In this document: one piece after another, positions 11,675-23,808 of the stretch | Numbering within the stretch: position 1 is the stretch's first letter | Layout of the letters: each line of letters opens with the position of its first letter | Notes under the pieces: generated by a model | What the model saw: the letters and a program-made list of their open reading frames with translations, nothing else | What the model was told of the DNA's origin: nothing | Databases searched by the model: none | Program-made: the position numbers and the translations under genes | Assembly (NCBI GenBank): GCA_002189035.1 | Contig: NEEC01000015.1 | Location: 62,001 to 126,000, forward strand | Direction of reading: 5' to 3' | Length of the DNA stretch: 64,000 nt | DNA from: Utricularia gibba | Taxonomy: Eukaryota; Streptophyta; Magnoliopsida; Lamiales; Lentibulariaceae

Positions 11675-12597
11675 TCACTGACTGATTTTTGCGTGTTGGC
11701 TGATGTTGTTTTTGGGTTGGCGGAGAAGTCGCCGCGAAGAGGACCCGGCAAACATGGAACTAGTGTAAGAGTAGTAGGCGCGCGACCTGAGAGACCTGAT
11801 CTCCTCTGGGAGCAAAAGGGGGTGGGGGAGGCTCCTTCTCTTTCCTCTCTCTTAAAACATAAAATAGAAAAGTTTAAGGGATAAGGAACTTACGGGGGCC
11901 GGGTGCGTTACCGGTTAGCCTGGTCAAAATCATTTACAAACTAATTTCAAATCGTATTTAATATTTTTTTTAATTTCAAATCACGTAATGTAAATTATGA
12001 TGTTTTTGAAAAATTAATTATTTTAAGCATATAGTACAACATACGTTTAAAAAATTTAAAATTGTGTTTTAAGCAATTGTTGAATAAAACATATATTGAT
12101 ATGTTCATTAAAAGTATAATTTAATGTTGATTTGTGATAATGAACAAATGCGAGTACAGGCATATATTTGACCAATATCTTTAAAAACTAGGAATTTTGT
12201 CAAGTAATTTGACAATGGGACGTATTTTGGTAAATTTCTGCGTTCTCCCGCATATTTACGGGGTTCCGCTGCCGCTGCCACAGGCAATCTCGAAAATAAT
12301 ATTTAGGTGATAAACTCCAGCAGGCCAGGGCCAGTACTTTATCTTACCATGGGGCTTGGGCCGACCCACTAATAACAGAATGCGTCCCTTTTCCGCACTT
12401 GGGCTTTACGCCGCTGCTGGTGACAGCTTGCGCACCAAGTCCAACATCTCTCTGCAGCCTCCGCCCATAGCTCGCTCATTGTTTCGCTTCGCCGAGTTCG
12501 GAGAATCAAGAATTTGTTTATGTTTAACCTTTCGCTGCCGTCGAATTCCTCCCCTCTCTTAATTATTAATCCGGTTGCATAGATTTTTGAATCCTTG
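11675..12597. other. Intergenic region, AT-rich core at about 11930-12240
   Basis: After the tRNA terminator the sequence is ordinary, then about 300 bases are strongly AT-rich without open frames. A short inverted repeat (TTGTCAA, 5-base spacer, TTGACAA) lies at 12197-12215; it also gives two opposed W-box cores. I looked for terminal inverted repeats that would define a MITE and saw none. The last few hundred bases are the DUF1664 promoter. Confidence 0.55.
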
Positions 12598-14971
12598 ATG
12601 GCGCTTCCTCTGGCCAAGTTTACCTTCGTCCTCGGTGCCGGTTAGTACTTTATTGGAGGAATATTTGATGAAGTCTTGGTGCACCTTGTTCTTATCAACG
12701 GTTTTAGGGTGCATCGCAAATCCTAGCCTTCCCTCTCGGCTACCCTTTCCCCCCTCCTTCAGTCGCATTTTTTGTTGCTTTTTCTTATTCTCAATGTAGT
12801 GATGATAGGCATAACAAAATATGTAGGCTATTTGGGGACAGTTCTTGCTAAAGAAGGGCGCTTGTCTGATATTCTTTCTGGTGCGATTAAGGTAGTTTTA
12901 TACGTTTTCAATTACTTTAGTTCTCAATGGCCCGGACTCGAGTTTTGTTAACAATTTCTCAGCTTGAGTTACTTATTATTTTTCCTTGTACAAACAGATT
13001 GTCTTTAATCCACTTGACCGAGGTGATTCATCCGTTTCGAGCTCCAAGCCCAAAAATGAAGTTTTGATGCAACAGGTTGCAATATGTTTTCTTTTGGGGC
13101 GGGGAGGGGAGTGGTGCACTTTAATATTTCCTGATCATGAACATTTATGTATGCTTCTGTAGATTAATAGCTTGCGCAATGAGTTGCAAATCATCGCATC
13201 GTCGAACAGATGCTTAACCATTGTTACAGAAAATCGATCAGGTTTCTCCTAATCTCGGATAAACCAGGATGTGTATTTTGGCAAAGTCACACACTATCCA
13301 GAAACTTCCATTGATTTTTCTGTTGAACGCATAGCATCTTTAGGACGAATTCTCTGAATCTGTAATCCAGATTTTTTTTCTCGCTCCCCTTGAGTATGTG
13401 CTTAATAGTTCTAGGTTTCGGTTTTTATTTTTCTCATTTGCATTTATATATTGATTGTGATAGTTTATCCGAGCTATTGTTGACCTGCCATACGTTTTTT
13501 TAGGGTCTCGCAAGTTTGGTGTTGTAGTTCTCTTGGTGGTTGTTGGATCGGGCTACATTTGGTGGAAGGTAATTCGTCTTTCCTTCACTTGCTACAGTAA
13601 ATATCAACTTCCACGTACTTACATTATCTGCCTCTAGGGTATTAAATTACCAGATATGATGTTCGCGACAAGGCGTGGTTTAAATGATGCATGCGCTTCT
13701 GTAGCTAAGCAGCTTGAGAATGTCTATTCCTCACTTGCGGCAAGTTTATTTTTTTTTTTCAGATACAAATCATTTCATTTCATAAGTTCCTTGTTCATCT
13801 TGAGATAAGTGGACAGTTTTTGGTTTACACTTCTAATATGTGAACTGATAACCTATCACCTCATGTTATGCTTTTCTAGGCGACAAGGAAGCATCTATCT
13901 ACAAGAATTAATTTGGTTGATTCCAAAGTTGATGAATGCTTGGATAATACTTCTTCTATTAAAGAAGATGTGAGGCATCCTAGCTGATTCTTTGAGTATG
14001 GACACTTATTTTCATTGAGATCATTGCTTATTAAATCTTACAGGTTCCTCTTCTTCGAGGTGACCTCAACCAAATTGGGACCGACGTGCAATTCATTCAA
14101 AACAAAGTTCGATGTCTGGTGAATGATTTCTTTCCCTAATCTACCTTCCCTTTTTATGTGTTTACTGAATTGTAGACCGTGTTGCATTACACTTTTTTTT
14201 TTTTGTTGTTGCAGGAAACTACTATTAACAACATAGAAGGTCGGCAGGTAACACTTTTAAAATTGCATGTGTCTGCGGTTTTCTAGCATTTAATTAACCT
14301 CCATTCTGAAATTTGTTCAGGATGAGACACTTAACGGTTTGAAGAATTTGGTTTCCTTTACAAGGAATCTTGAATTTGATCGTAGGGCACAGATTGAGGC
14401 AAGGACATGCTCGATATTCATTTAATTTCATGTCGCTGTTGACATATTTGATATATTTATGAGAATGGATCATGTAGGGTGCTAGCCCAACCTCTTCCAG
14501 GCGTGCTATTGAATCTTTGGAAGCAACTCCTTCAAGGGTACGTTTAATGGATATACACACATATCTTGAGGTGATCATCCTCTAACCAATGGTTGAATGG
14601 GTGTGGGTGCTTTGCAGGCTCTGTCTTTGCCTGCTAGCTTATCTGCGGAGCCAGCATCCCCATCTCATTTGAATGGGCGCCAAAGGAGTCAGAGTGCCAC
14701 CCTGGGGTCGGGCTTGAAGGTGGTAGAGCATCCTGTTTAGTCTGTTTTTGTTGGTTCCCCCGAATTGCGTGGGAGATTGTTATCCTGTATCCATGCCTCT
14801 GAGTTACGTCCATGAGTTGTTGCTCTGTAGGGACTCACCGGAATATCTGAAGTCACAGAGAGTAGCTACCAAAGTCTGCCAATCGCTGAGTCGCCTGAAA
14901 AAGCTGCTCCAGCAGTGTTGGGAAGAAACTTGTCTGGTTTGTGGTCAGCGTTACCTCGCATTTACAAATAA
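12598..14971 (+). CDS. DUF1664 family protein
   Basis: Thirteen exons close in phase: 12598-12640, 12827-12891, 12998-13075, 13163-13241, 13504-13568, 13638-13739, 13880-13969, 14044-14118, 14215-14247, 14321-14398, 14478-14537, 14618-14719, 14831-14971. The product is 336 residues. Family marks are an N-terminal hydrophobic segment (LAKFTFVLGAGYLGTVLAKE), a second membrane segment ending SGYIWWKG, and a coiled coil (AATRKHLSTRINLVDSKVDE, then TINNIEGRQDETLNGLKN). The Ser-rich C-terminal tail is variable in the family. Function is unknown; database labels of 'bZIP' are unsupported by the sequence. Two introns use GC donors (13740 and 14399): reading on to the nearest GT either frameshifts exon 7 or meets a stop. 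The gene sits directly before a SEP MADS-box gene, as its relative does in Arabidopsis. Confidence 0.88.
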
Positions 14972-15717
14972 ACGTAGAACTATGGGGTTGCAGAGCAATA
15001 TTTTTGCGGCCGACATTTTTACTTTTGCCGTCGCCCACCTCTTGTTTCTTGTGGTGGGTGCTTGCTTAAAGCCATACGCCAAATCGAGCAATGAAATTCC
15101 AAAGAAGAGAAAGATGGTAAAACTAGTGCGCACTTGTCGCAGAGTAGCACGCAACAACTAATCTTTTTATCAAAAAGGTAGAAGTAGAGTTGGGTGGCAT
15201 TATCACTGAAGAGAAAGAAATCCAGCTGCACTCTCGAACACCTGGAAGCCCGCCTGCCTGCCTGTGTTCACATTTCACATTGGGACGGCGAAGGCAGCGT
15301 GCCGTGGTGGCTCCGTCGAGAATCTGAATTCCATTTCCATTTCTATTTCCCAAAGAGGTAGTGAGGGATATGGAGGGCCGAGATGGGTGCTTGTCGAATA
15401 TCCACGAAAGGAGGCCGTAATGGGGTGGGTCCGGTCCTTGTTGAAGTCATATGATAGATGTGGGCACGGCACCGGCACCGGCACCGGCACCGGCACCGGC
15501 TGGTGGGTGATGTGTGCGGAAGGCCCACATCAATCCGGGAAGGTGCAACGGTTGATTCCCAACGACTAGCCTCTGGGTACTCATCGCAATCCACAGACTC
15601 ACGAGAAGACCGGATCACTGCTCCGGTATTAAAAAAAGCACAAGTTGGATTGGAATTTAAAATTCATAATTACATACGTGGGAATGGTACGGTGACGCAT
15701 GAACAACACAGAAGGTG
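14972..15717. other. Intergenic region upstream of the MADS-box gene
   Basis: No coding region is supported. It holds the DUF1664 3' UTR, a hexanucleotide repeat and the presumptive promoter of the MADS-box gene. Confidence 0.6.
15468..15500 (+). repeat. GGCACC hexanucleotide microsatellite (5.5 units)
   Basis: Five and a half perfect GGCACC units stand in the MADS-box upstream region, about 260 bases before the start codon. Variable length between individuals is expected for such repeats. Confidence 0.9.
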
Positions 15718-15725
15718 TATAAATA
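15718..15725 (+). promoter_or_regulatory. TATAAATA box close to the MADS-box start codon
   Basis: A perfect TATAAATA lies only 33 bases before the ATG at 15759. If used, transcription would start about ten bases or less upstream of the ATG. Either the leader is extremely short or another start is used. Confidence 0.5.
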
Positions 15726-15758
15726 AGGTTGGAGGCGCCCCAAATCAGACGACACAAG

Positions 15759-18715
15759 ATGGGGAGAGGGAGAGTTGAGCTGAAGAGAATCGAAAACAAG
15801 ATCAACAGGCAGGTCACTTTCGCCAAACGGAGGGCTGGGCTTTGGAAGAAAGCTCGCGAGCTTTCCGTTCTTTGCGACGCCGAGATTGTAATGATCGTCT
15901 TCTCCAGTAGGGGGAAGCTCTACGACTTCTGCAGTAGCTCTAGGTATCAAAACCACACCACACATCACACCGCCTCTCTTCCTTGCTTTCTTTACTCGCT
16001 TACTTTCACTCATGGTTCCATAGATTTGTGGCTTGTTTGGCCCCAAAAAAGACACAAAAGCAGTTTTATCTCTTCTTGCCGTTTCTGTGATGGTTATGGG
16101 GCTCTGTGCTTGTGGGTTTGCCAAGATCCGCCACTCCAAAAAACCGCCACCGTATACCTTCAACGCTACCTTTCTCTTCCTTCTTTCTTTTGTCTCTTCA
16201 TCGTAAATCTCTGTTTTTGGAGATACAACATCCCATAACTACCAACAAAACACCTAACGGGCCAACGGCTGATCTTCTTTCTTCCCTTGTTCGTTGAGGA
16301 GAAGTAATGGCACAGTGCAATAGAATGAAAAACAGGCTTCCTAGGGTTTTCCCCACGTTTTCTTCATGGCAGAATCCCAAGTTTCAAGGGACATGCCCCA
16401 CCCCTTTTTTCAGACCTTGGTTTCCATATCTTTTTCAGCTTCGTCATCGGCTTCAAGTTACCCTAGGGAGTCCAGACTCTTCTCTCTCAGTTTTCTTCTT
16501 CTTTTCTTTTATTTTTCTTGGATTGCGCTGCAATTAGGGCTTCGTGTGGGAGGATGAACATCATCAGCATCTACTAAATTTTTGCGAGAAATTCTCTCTA
16601 TAATAAATGCCTTTTCGTGGGATTTAGCCCTAGGTTTTGGTTTGGGGATTGTGAATTGTTGCAGATAATCCTTTTTTTTTTTCGTTTGCGTCAGTCTTGT
16701 GTGTCAAGAATATTTTTTAATGATGGGTTTTCAGGCCAGTCTCTTAATCCAAGATCTTTTAAAGCTTCAAATAATTATTTGTGTAGTCACTGACAATCTG
16801 CAACAAACTTACCGTTGGGCAACGTTTAGGATGCGCAAATGCATGAATTACACTACGATTCCTCGATTTATCTCACGGAAATTTAGGAAGCTCGTCCATT
16901 ACAGACTCATGTTTATCTGTTCACGCAGCCTTTTTTTCCCGTCCGAACTGGTGACTGGGCAAGCTAGATTCCTTCTAACTCGTAGTAATCAATGTTTCTG
17001 GATTATACTTTTGTTTATTGCTTTTGCCTGAATCTCTCAGCACCATGCTCGAGACACTGGAAAAGTATCAGAATTCAAATTATGGACCACCAGAGACAAA
17101 TGTTTCCACCAGGGAGGCACTGGTAACCGTCACACATTCTTCTATGATTATTGCTTTTATTTTTTCATTTATCTGTTTACTGGCCCTAAAACTCTTGAAT
17201 TCCTTGCTTGGTTGATATTTATTATTGTCTAACAAGAAAGTAGTCTATAACCACAAGGGTGCTAATGTAGGTTTTTGTAATATTGCTTAAAACTTTCTTG
17301 GGGGCTAATATTTAGAACAAACAACACCAAAGTATTAAATAAAAATATTACCTTTCAGTTCAAAAATACTTTGTTTGATGCATGTCGAATGTATACAGTC
17401 CTACAGCTCTTCGTGGCTGAAATCATGCTTGCTCTTCCCTTTTCCGTTGATGCAAGATGAAAATGAAGATCACAATATATGTATAAGGAAGAGGTTTTTG
17501 TAATTTTTGTATGAGCTGTTCTCATTTGCTTTTATGTCAAATTTAGTGAAATAACTGTGAATAAAACGTTTGTTGACCCCCACAAAATATAGAATGTTTA
17601 TGTGGCAGAAGTTCCATTCGCTTTATTACTACATAGCCAATTATGTCTGAGCTTTTGAGGATTTCACCTGTGGATGTGATGACTAAGCATGTTTTCATTG
17701 TAAAATATTGATTCAGGAACTGAGTAGCCAGCAGGAGTATTTGAAGCTTAAAGCACGCTATGAAGCTCTGCAGAGAACTCAAAGGTTTTGTGCTTCTGTT
17801 GGGTTGTTTGTGATTCTACATTACAGTTACACCAAGATTTTTGCATTCATTTATTAAAGATAATATCGTGTTCTTGTTAAGGTACCAGGAATCATACACG
17901 GGTGATACGTGTAGCTGATTTTATTGCATTCTCAGGAACCTTCTTGGTGAGGATCTTGGCCCCTTGAACAGCAAGGAGCTCGAGTCACTAGAGAGACAAC
18001 TTGATGCATCACTGAAGCATATCAGATCAACTCGGGTTGGTACTGTTTATCTTGTGTTTGTCCCCGTGCTAATCGATTTTTTCCGAGGTTTTGGTTTGGA
18101 GTTACGCATAAATTTAACTTCTCGCAACAAAGTTCGAAGCTCATAAGAAGGTTTTTGTCAACACATTTGAGATTGCCTGCCATTTTTTTTCAGACTCAGG
18201 CAATGCTTGATACACTCGCAGACCTTCAGAGAAAGGTATCGTGAATCAGGGTTTCAAGTTCGTGCTATTTCAGCTAAGTATAACTTGTGTTTATATTGTG
18301 TTTATGATAAGGAGCACGCTCTCAATGAAGCTAACAAGAACTTGAAGCAGAGGGTAAAACATATTGGATATTTGGTGTATACCTGAATCGTCAGTGTTTT
18401 TCCCTCATGACTTGAAATAAAAAGAATTTTTCAATGGCTTTGCAGCTGATGGAAGGATGCCAGATAAGCCTTCAGTGGGATTCGAGTGCTTGCGATGTCG
18501 CTTACGGAGGGCAACCCCACCACCAGGCTCAGCCGGACGTATTCCTTCATCCTCTCGACTGTGAGCCGACACTGCAAATCGGGTAACATAACAAGCAGGC
18601 ATCCCTTCTCTTCCACACTGATTTCAAGCTTTTCTTAGTCTGTTTTGTGCTCAGTTACCAGAATGATCACCTAGCAGTTGCAGCTGGTCCTACCATGACA
18701 AGCTGGATGCTGTGA
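15759..18715 (+). CDS. SEPALLATA-clade MADS-box transcription factor (SEP3/AGL9-like)
   Basis: Eight exons close in phase: 15759-15943, 17041-17122, 17717-17784, 17936-18035, 18194-18235, 18312-18353, 18446-18582, 18655-18715. They give 238 residues. The exon lengths after the MADS exon match the usual MIKC pattern. The K domain reads [20 protein letters not shown] and [18 protein letters not shown], which is SEP-specific. The C terminus has the SEP motif [15 protein letters not shown] and ends SWML. SEP proteins form the E-function tetramers of flower organ identity in the nucleus. The MADS domain is odd: [12 protein letters not shown] at 26-37 where SEP proteins have NGLLKKAYELSV, and then [15 protein letters not shown]. 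Intron 1 (15944-17040) is long, as in relatives where it carries regulatory sites. DUF1664 lies just upstream. Confidence 0.93.
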
Positions 18716-18974
18716 CTTCTTCTCCAGATGCAACCGGACCAATTCATCTCTTGATTTTCAATGGAATCATCTCCTTGTGTGGTCCAATTATATTATACCT
18801 CCTTCCAACTCCGTTGGAACTCCTCGTGCGATGTAGTTATATATTGGTATGAAAATTGCCACGGAATAAATGTAAGCCAAGTGATCCCTCGGAAAAATCT
18901 TGACACATGTTTTGCAAAAAGGGTGTGATGACAATGAAGGCAGGACGTGAGGGGACTTCGCACAGAGAAGATAG
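18716..18974. other. Convergent 3' region between the MADS-box and F-box genes
   Basis: Only about 260 bases separate the two stop codons on opposite strands, so the 3' UTRs probably overlap or nearly meet. No gene is seen in between. Confidence 0.6.
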
Positions 18975-20981
18975 TCAAGGCATTGCAGCCAAAGAAGGTT
19001 CAAAGGCAGTGGAATAAAGGAGGAGCTGCCTCCGCTTAGCCTCCGGCCGGACAAAGCTAGGGGCTTTTACCCATTCACGAGTCTTTGCATCATAGGTGAC
19101 CAACCAGTTCATCTGCCGTGATCGCAGCGAAAGCATGAGCAAGCCTTTGTTCCCAAGGCAACCCATTCTAACATGCTTCCCATAAAACTCCCAGCACCAC
19201 AACCTTGGCATTCTGTCAACCTCCTTCCACAGCAAAGTCATCTTCTGCAGCTCCCATATGTAGATGCAACTTGCCGCGTTTCTTGTCAGCAACCCTACGA
19301 GGATGATCCTACTGCCGCAGACAGCAAGGATCTGATCACTCAAATGTTGAGGTGCAGGTATGGCAAACTGTTTCCAAATCCCATTTTCCACATCGTAGGA
19401 CAAAATTCCATCAGGATTATGACGCATAAAATAAACAGTTTTTTTGATACAAACTGCTTGCGACCTGCGATTTAGTGTAAGCGGAAGGCATGCAGATGGC
19501 AACTTTCCACGGCCAACCCAAGAGTTGTTAATGGAGTCATAGATCCCGTAATCCCCACTACGGAAAACCAATACGATCTTGTAACCCAACTGGGCAGATT
19601 GAGCGTTAAGAGTCATCCCAACAGATACCCGTGGCATGACTCCAACAGACAGAGGAGGCAGCTCCTTGTGTGACCGAGTTAAAGGGTTGCAAACGTAGAA
19701 AGCTCTCTCTCCAGTTTCAAGGAAGCAGATGAGCCCGCCTGCTGAAGCCACAGGCATAACTCTTTTTTTCGGCAGGAGCCCTGGTGTTGGATGGTACCAC
19801 CTCTTCGAGGAAGGATCATAAATCGACCCCATGTTTCCCTTTGTATGACTGATGGTGTAGAACCAAGTTTGAGATTGCTTCTTATGAGCACATTCTTGTG
19901 AAAAACTTGGAGAATTCAGCAACATGTTCCATTTCTGGCAGACTAATCGGAACCGGAAAAATGCATCTACAGGAAGCCTTGCTATTACGGCTTCAAAGAG
20001 GTCTTCAGGAAATTCTTTCCAGATATTCTCATCCATGATTTCAGACGAGCTTCCAGACAACAAATTATATGCACGGCTACACTCTTTTCGAGTTCTCTTA
20101 GTAGGAGGCTTACAGGGTTCCACAATTCTCATATTTTCAGAGCTTCCTACAGTCATTAAAAGATTACGGCAGCTGTATTTGAATATGCTAACTCCTTTAT
20201 CGTAGATGCCCCAACTGCAAAAAAGTGGAAATAGATTTCAAACGTTTGGGAAGAATAAGAAGCCATGCGTTGAAAATAACCATCGCGAGAGGGAGGAATC
20301 ACACTAAGATCGAAGCCATACATGGAAAAATAACAGATCCTCCACAAAATGATGACCAGAGAAGTAGAATTTTCACACAGACAACACAAATCCTACAACT
20401 GAAAGCGGCTGTGATGGAAACGCAATGACCATTGCCAAAAAAAAGTTACCGATTCAGTGATTATTTTCTAGACAGAAACAACGAGACACTATCATATCCA
20501 GAAGATCAAAAGTACATATCGTCTGGCTTGACCATGAAAGTAGAGACGGAAAACGGTTGATGGGGCACTAACACAATGATTAAGCCTCACTGGGACCATG
20601 CCGATGAGGTCGCTCAACAACATCGGAAAAAAGAACCATCCTTCCGTCAACGGTTCATTATAGTTCACTTTTTGCAGAAAGGGGCGACACTCGATGTTAC
20701 CAAATCGAAAGCAACTCAGAACCTAGTGTAAACGATACAAAGCAACACTTCAATTCAACACAAGAAGAAAAAAAAATCATTTTTCCCCATGGAAGGGGTC
20801 CAAAAAACGTGGAGGGAATCATTTTTCCCCCATTGATGAAGCAAATTACCCACCTGACGGAGCGTTCCCCCGAAGTGGGTTGCCTTGGAGCTTCAAGGCC
20901 ATTGAGGAAATCGAAAGAAGGCGCAGCTGAAGAACCATAAACCTCCAAAACCTCGTCCAATTCGCGGAAACGCTGCCCCAT
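18975..20981 (-). CDS. LCR: LCR-like F-box/kelch protein (F-box only protein 6 type)
   Basis: Two exons, 20981-20854 and 20214-18975, join in phase to 455 residues; Arabidopsis LCR (At1g27340) is about 467. Exon 1 starts MGQRFRELDEVLEVYGSS, like the short first exon of relatives. Exon 2 runs through IVEPCKPP, the F-box (IWKEFPEDLFEAVIARLPVD followed by FFRFRLVCQKWNMLL) and kelch-like repeats. Family members are substrate receptors of SCF ubiquitin ligases; LCR controls leaf shape and shoot-meristem stem-cell maintenance and is repressed by miR394. The miR394 site is present in the coding sequence at 19205-19224. An ATG at 20156 also opens the long frame, but conserved residues before it and the phase match to exon 1 favour the upstream start. 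Confidence 0.92.
19205..19224 (-). promoter_or_regulatory. miR394 target site in the F-box mRNA
   Basis: The mRNA segment encoding EVDRMP is complementary to miR394 as I remember it (starting UUGGCAUUCUGUCC) at 19 of 20 positions. The single mismatch is at miRNA position 14, away from the seed and the cleavage position 10-11. Recall of the miRNA is from memory. Confidence 0.85.
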
Positions 20982-22039
20982 GAACAATCCGCCTTCAGCA
21001 GTCTTCCCCTTGTCCCTGTAGACAACTCGCAACCCAGAAGGGGGGGTTTCTTAAATTTTTTTTTAAAAAAACCAAGAGACCGAAAAGCGGGGTTTGCATT
21101 TGAAGCAGTGGGATTAGTACACACGTCACACGTAGCGGCGTCCCTCAAATCAAACCCCCAATGACCGACCATGCTATGCATGTCCCCTCCGGCTCTGAAC
21201 ATCTGCTATTCTGGGCTCCGGTTAGTCTTAATATTACCCGATCGAGGAATTTTTGTTGTCAAGTGTACTTCGACAGGTTTGTACCCCTAAAAAAGTTACT
21301 GAGACCATAAAAAGTATTACGCTGGTTGAAAAACAGGTTGTAAGGGATCTTTCATCACTTCTCCTCCGCATAGGGAAGCAGCTACAGAGTACAGTCGTGC
21401 TCTCTCTCTTCTGTCAATAAGCAACTCCCGGGGTTCATGCGGACTGCCTCCTATTCATTGCCAAGGAATCATCCTCCCTCTCATTACAGAGCCGCCGGTG
21501 ACCCCGACCTACGGACTGGCCGAAGAAGGCTTGCCGGATATTTTTGTTTCAGAGAATCATCATTCATCAGCACAAGCACCACGTGAAGCTCAGGATTAGG
21601 AAAGCAGCAGCCGGATGCTGAGGGCACCTTATGAGCCCAAGCTGGGGTTTCTACTAACATAGTCCCCAAAGAACTGATAAAACCAGTTCCCAGTTTGTAA
21701 TTTTCAAAATTTTTGGGTAGACTTGGCCCTGATTTCAGATTCATTTTCAATTCCTCCTGTTCTGCTTCAAGGACCACGCCATCCTTGAAGCGTGATTCTT
21801 GAAGCAACTTGGTTGGTGCTACTAGTCACTCTTGTCTACGTTTGAAACAAACACCTTTGTGAATTCTATCACGCTGAAAAATGGGCAGATTCCACTCGAA
21901 CTCAGATTCATGCCATGAGTGTGCGCACTGGCTAAGATTCATTTCTTAATTTATCACAGCTACGCAAATACCTACACGGATTACAGGAGAAAAAAGGGAA
22001 AATGAGAGGACAGCAAACAATTCTTAAGGAATCCAATGG
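20982..22039. other. Intergenic region, F-box promoter and DUF493 3' side
   Basis: No coding region is supported. Short open frames on the minus strand (for example 21484-21807) match nothing known and are overlapped by frames on other strands. Confidence 0.55.
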
Positions 22040-23491
22040 TTACAAAAAGTATTTCATCCTATCGTCTCTTCTCATAGCGTTGTACACAGCCTGCACCTGA
22101 AAAATGAGCATAAATCATTCATTTAACAGCCACAGAGGAAGCACCTAAAATGCACCAACAGATCCAATGCTGAAAATTCTTATAGCTCCTTCAGTGTAGT
22201 TTAATTTGGTTTAGTTTCATCCAGTAACTAATACATCCTGGAGAACGAGAGCTCACCTGCTCACTGGAAACAACTCGAACCGGCCCAATGTTTACAGAGA
22301 CATACTTTCCCCCAGAAGAGATCTTTTGTTTCACTTTACCCTGTTGAGAAAACAAACCAGGCATCACACTCCCAGATATGCATCATCACATCAATATTGA
22401 CACTCCCAGATATGGTTTTGTGGGGATCCAGAGAGAGATATCGATCGTTCACTGATAAGGGTAAGACAAATGTTGGATTCCAAAAAGAACATCTGCATGA
22501 GGAGGAAGGCCGTGGGTGTTTGCCTTGAACTATCGAGGGGTTGTACAGCATCCAGGACTTAGTCATGTGATGTGGTACGATACAACTTAAAAGTTCTGTA
22601 GGACTTCGACTATGCTTACCTCCGGGATCTGGTATTGGAGTACTGATTCCACAGCAATGACCATGGCCTGTACAAAATCATCACCCCCTGTTCCAATAGC
22701 TGTAAATCTTCTGGCCGTCGGGTATGAGTTCACCTGTGAAACATGAAAAACATATTATCAAGCGATCATCCTAAGTTTGTGGCAAGCAGCAGTGATTAGG
22801 CTAAATGCCAATCTCTTAGACATGGGGGATCACAATCCTCGAATAGTCATCTAATAACAATGAAGATTTTCACTTTCAGGATACCTTCTGATCAAGAGTA
22901 AGCCACTCATTGTTTGCATCATCCGTAACCGTACCGCCTATAACTACATTTGTGGTTTGCCCCACTCTGCCTTCCGTCCTTGAAAGCTCTAGAAACAAGA
23001 ATCAAACATTAAGGGATGCTTTCGCCATCCCTCCGAAACATAGATATACAAAACCACCAACCAAATTGCGTAAGTGCAAGTGCTTTAAGTAAGCGGCTTT
23101 GCAGTGTCAACCGAACAATGTACAATGAAGAATAATTGACAAAAGTACATAGAATTAATGGTATTTTCATGAAAAGAGATCAATAAATACGACATGGAAA
23201 CGAAAATACTTCAAACTATATACCAGATATTGCCTTCAAAACGGCTTCCTGGGGCGGTCCATGCTCAGAGTCATCATCGAAGGGCAAGTAGGGGTTCTCA
23301 GTTTCGGAGCAATTTCTTCCAAGACGATAACTTTTGGCGTTAACCGACATTTGACACCCACAAATTGCACTAGATTTCGATACGTTCTTGCGATAGGAAA
23401 CAACGGGAGTCAGATAGCACGGTTTCTTGTTCATCAAAGGCAAAAGCATCCATGGCTCAGCTAAGAAAGTCCCCGTAGTTGTGCTGACCAT
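22040..23491 (-). CDS. Plastid-targeted DUF493 (YbeD-like) protein
   Basis: Five exons, 23491-23224, 22988-22885, 22733-22620, 22340-22257 and 22096-22040, close in phase to 208 residues. The first about 75 residues are Ser/Lys-rich and poor in acids until YLPFDDDSE, as expected of a chloroplast transit peptide. The conserved domain begins near NSYPTARRFTAIGTGGDDF and continues QAMVIAVESVLQYQIPE, SSGGKYVSVNIGPVRVVSSE and VQAVYNAMRRDDRMKYFL to the stop. That is the ferredoxin-like DUF493 fold of bacterial YbeD. YbeD has been suggested to be a small regulatory domain; the plant role is unknown. It is transcribed away from ALKBH1 with 317 bases between start codons. Confidence 0.9.
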
Positions 23492-23808
23492 TTTCCCAAT
23501 CACCGAGGAAAATCGCTTTAGAGTTCTCGTTCAATTGGGATTTGCTGTGAATTTTATTGTCAGGATTATATGGTCTGCCGTTTTCCAGCCGTTCATCAAA
23601 CGGAACCGAAGAGCAGTTTGATTTGAGCACACCTGGCTTTACTATTGCCAGAACGCTATTCGAGGAAAGGACGATTCTGTCCTTGTGACCGAGACAAAGG
23701 TGTAGCGGCGTATTCGTAAGCTGCGAAACACAGCTTCTTCTCCTCCGATCATCGTGTAAACCCTAGCATTTCGGTAATTCCCCTATAGTCGAATTTCAAC
23801 CGCTTTAG
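23492..23808. promoter_or_regulatory. Compact bidirectional promoter between DUF493 and ALKBH1 genes
   Basis: The two start codons face away from each other over 317 bases, so both promoters and leaders must share this space. A telo-box (AAACCCTAG) lies at 23758-23766, about 45 bases before the ALKBH1 ATG. Confidence 0.6.

Noticed and set aside
11930-12240. AT-rich block considered as a MITE
   Set aside because: No terminal inverted repeats or target-site duplication visible; the only inverted repeat is 7 bases and internal.
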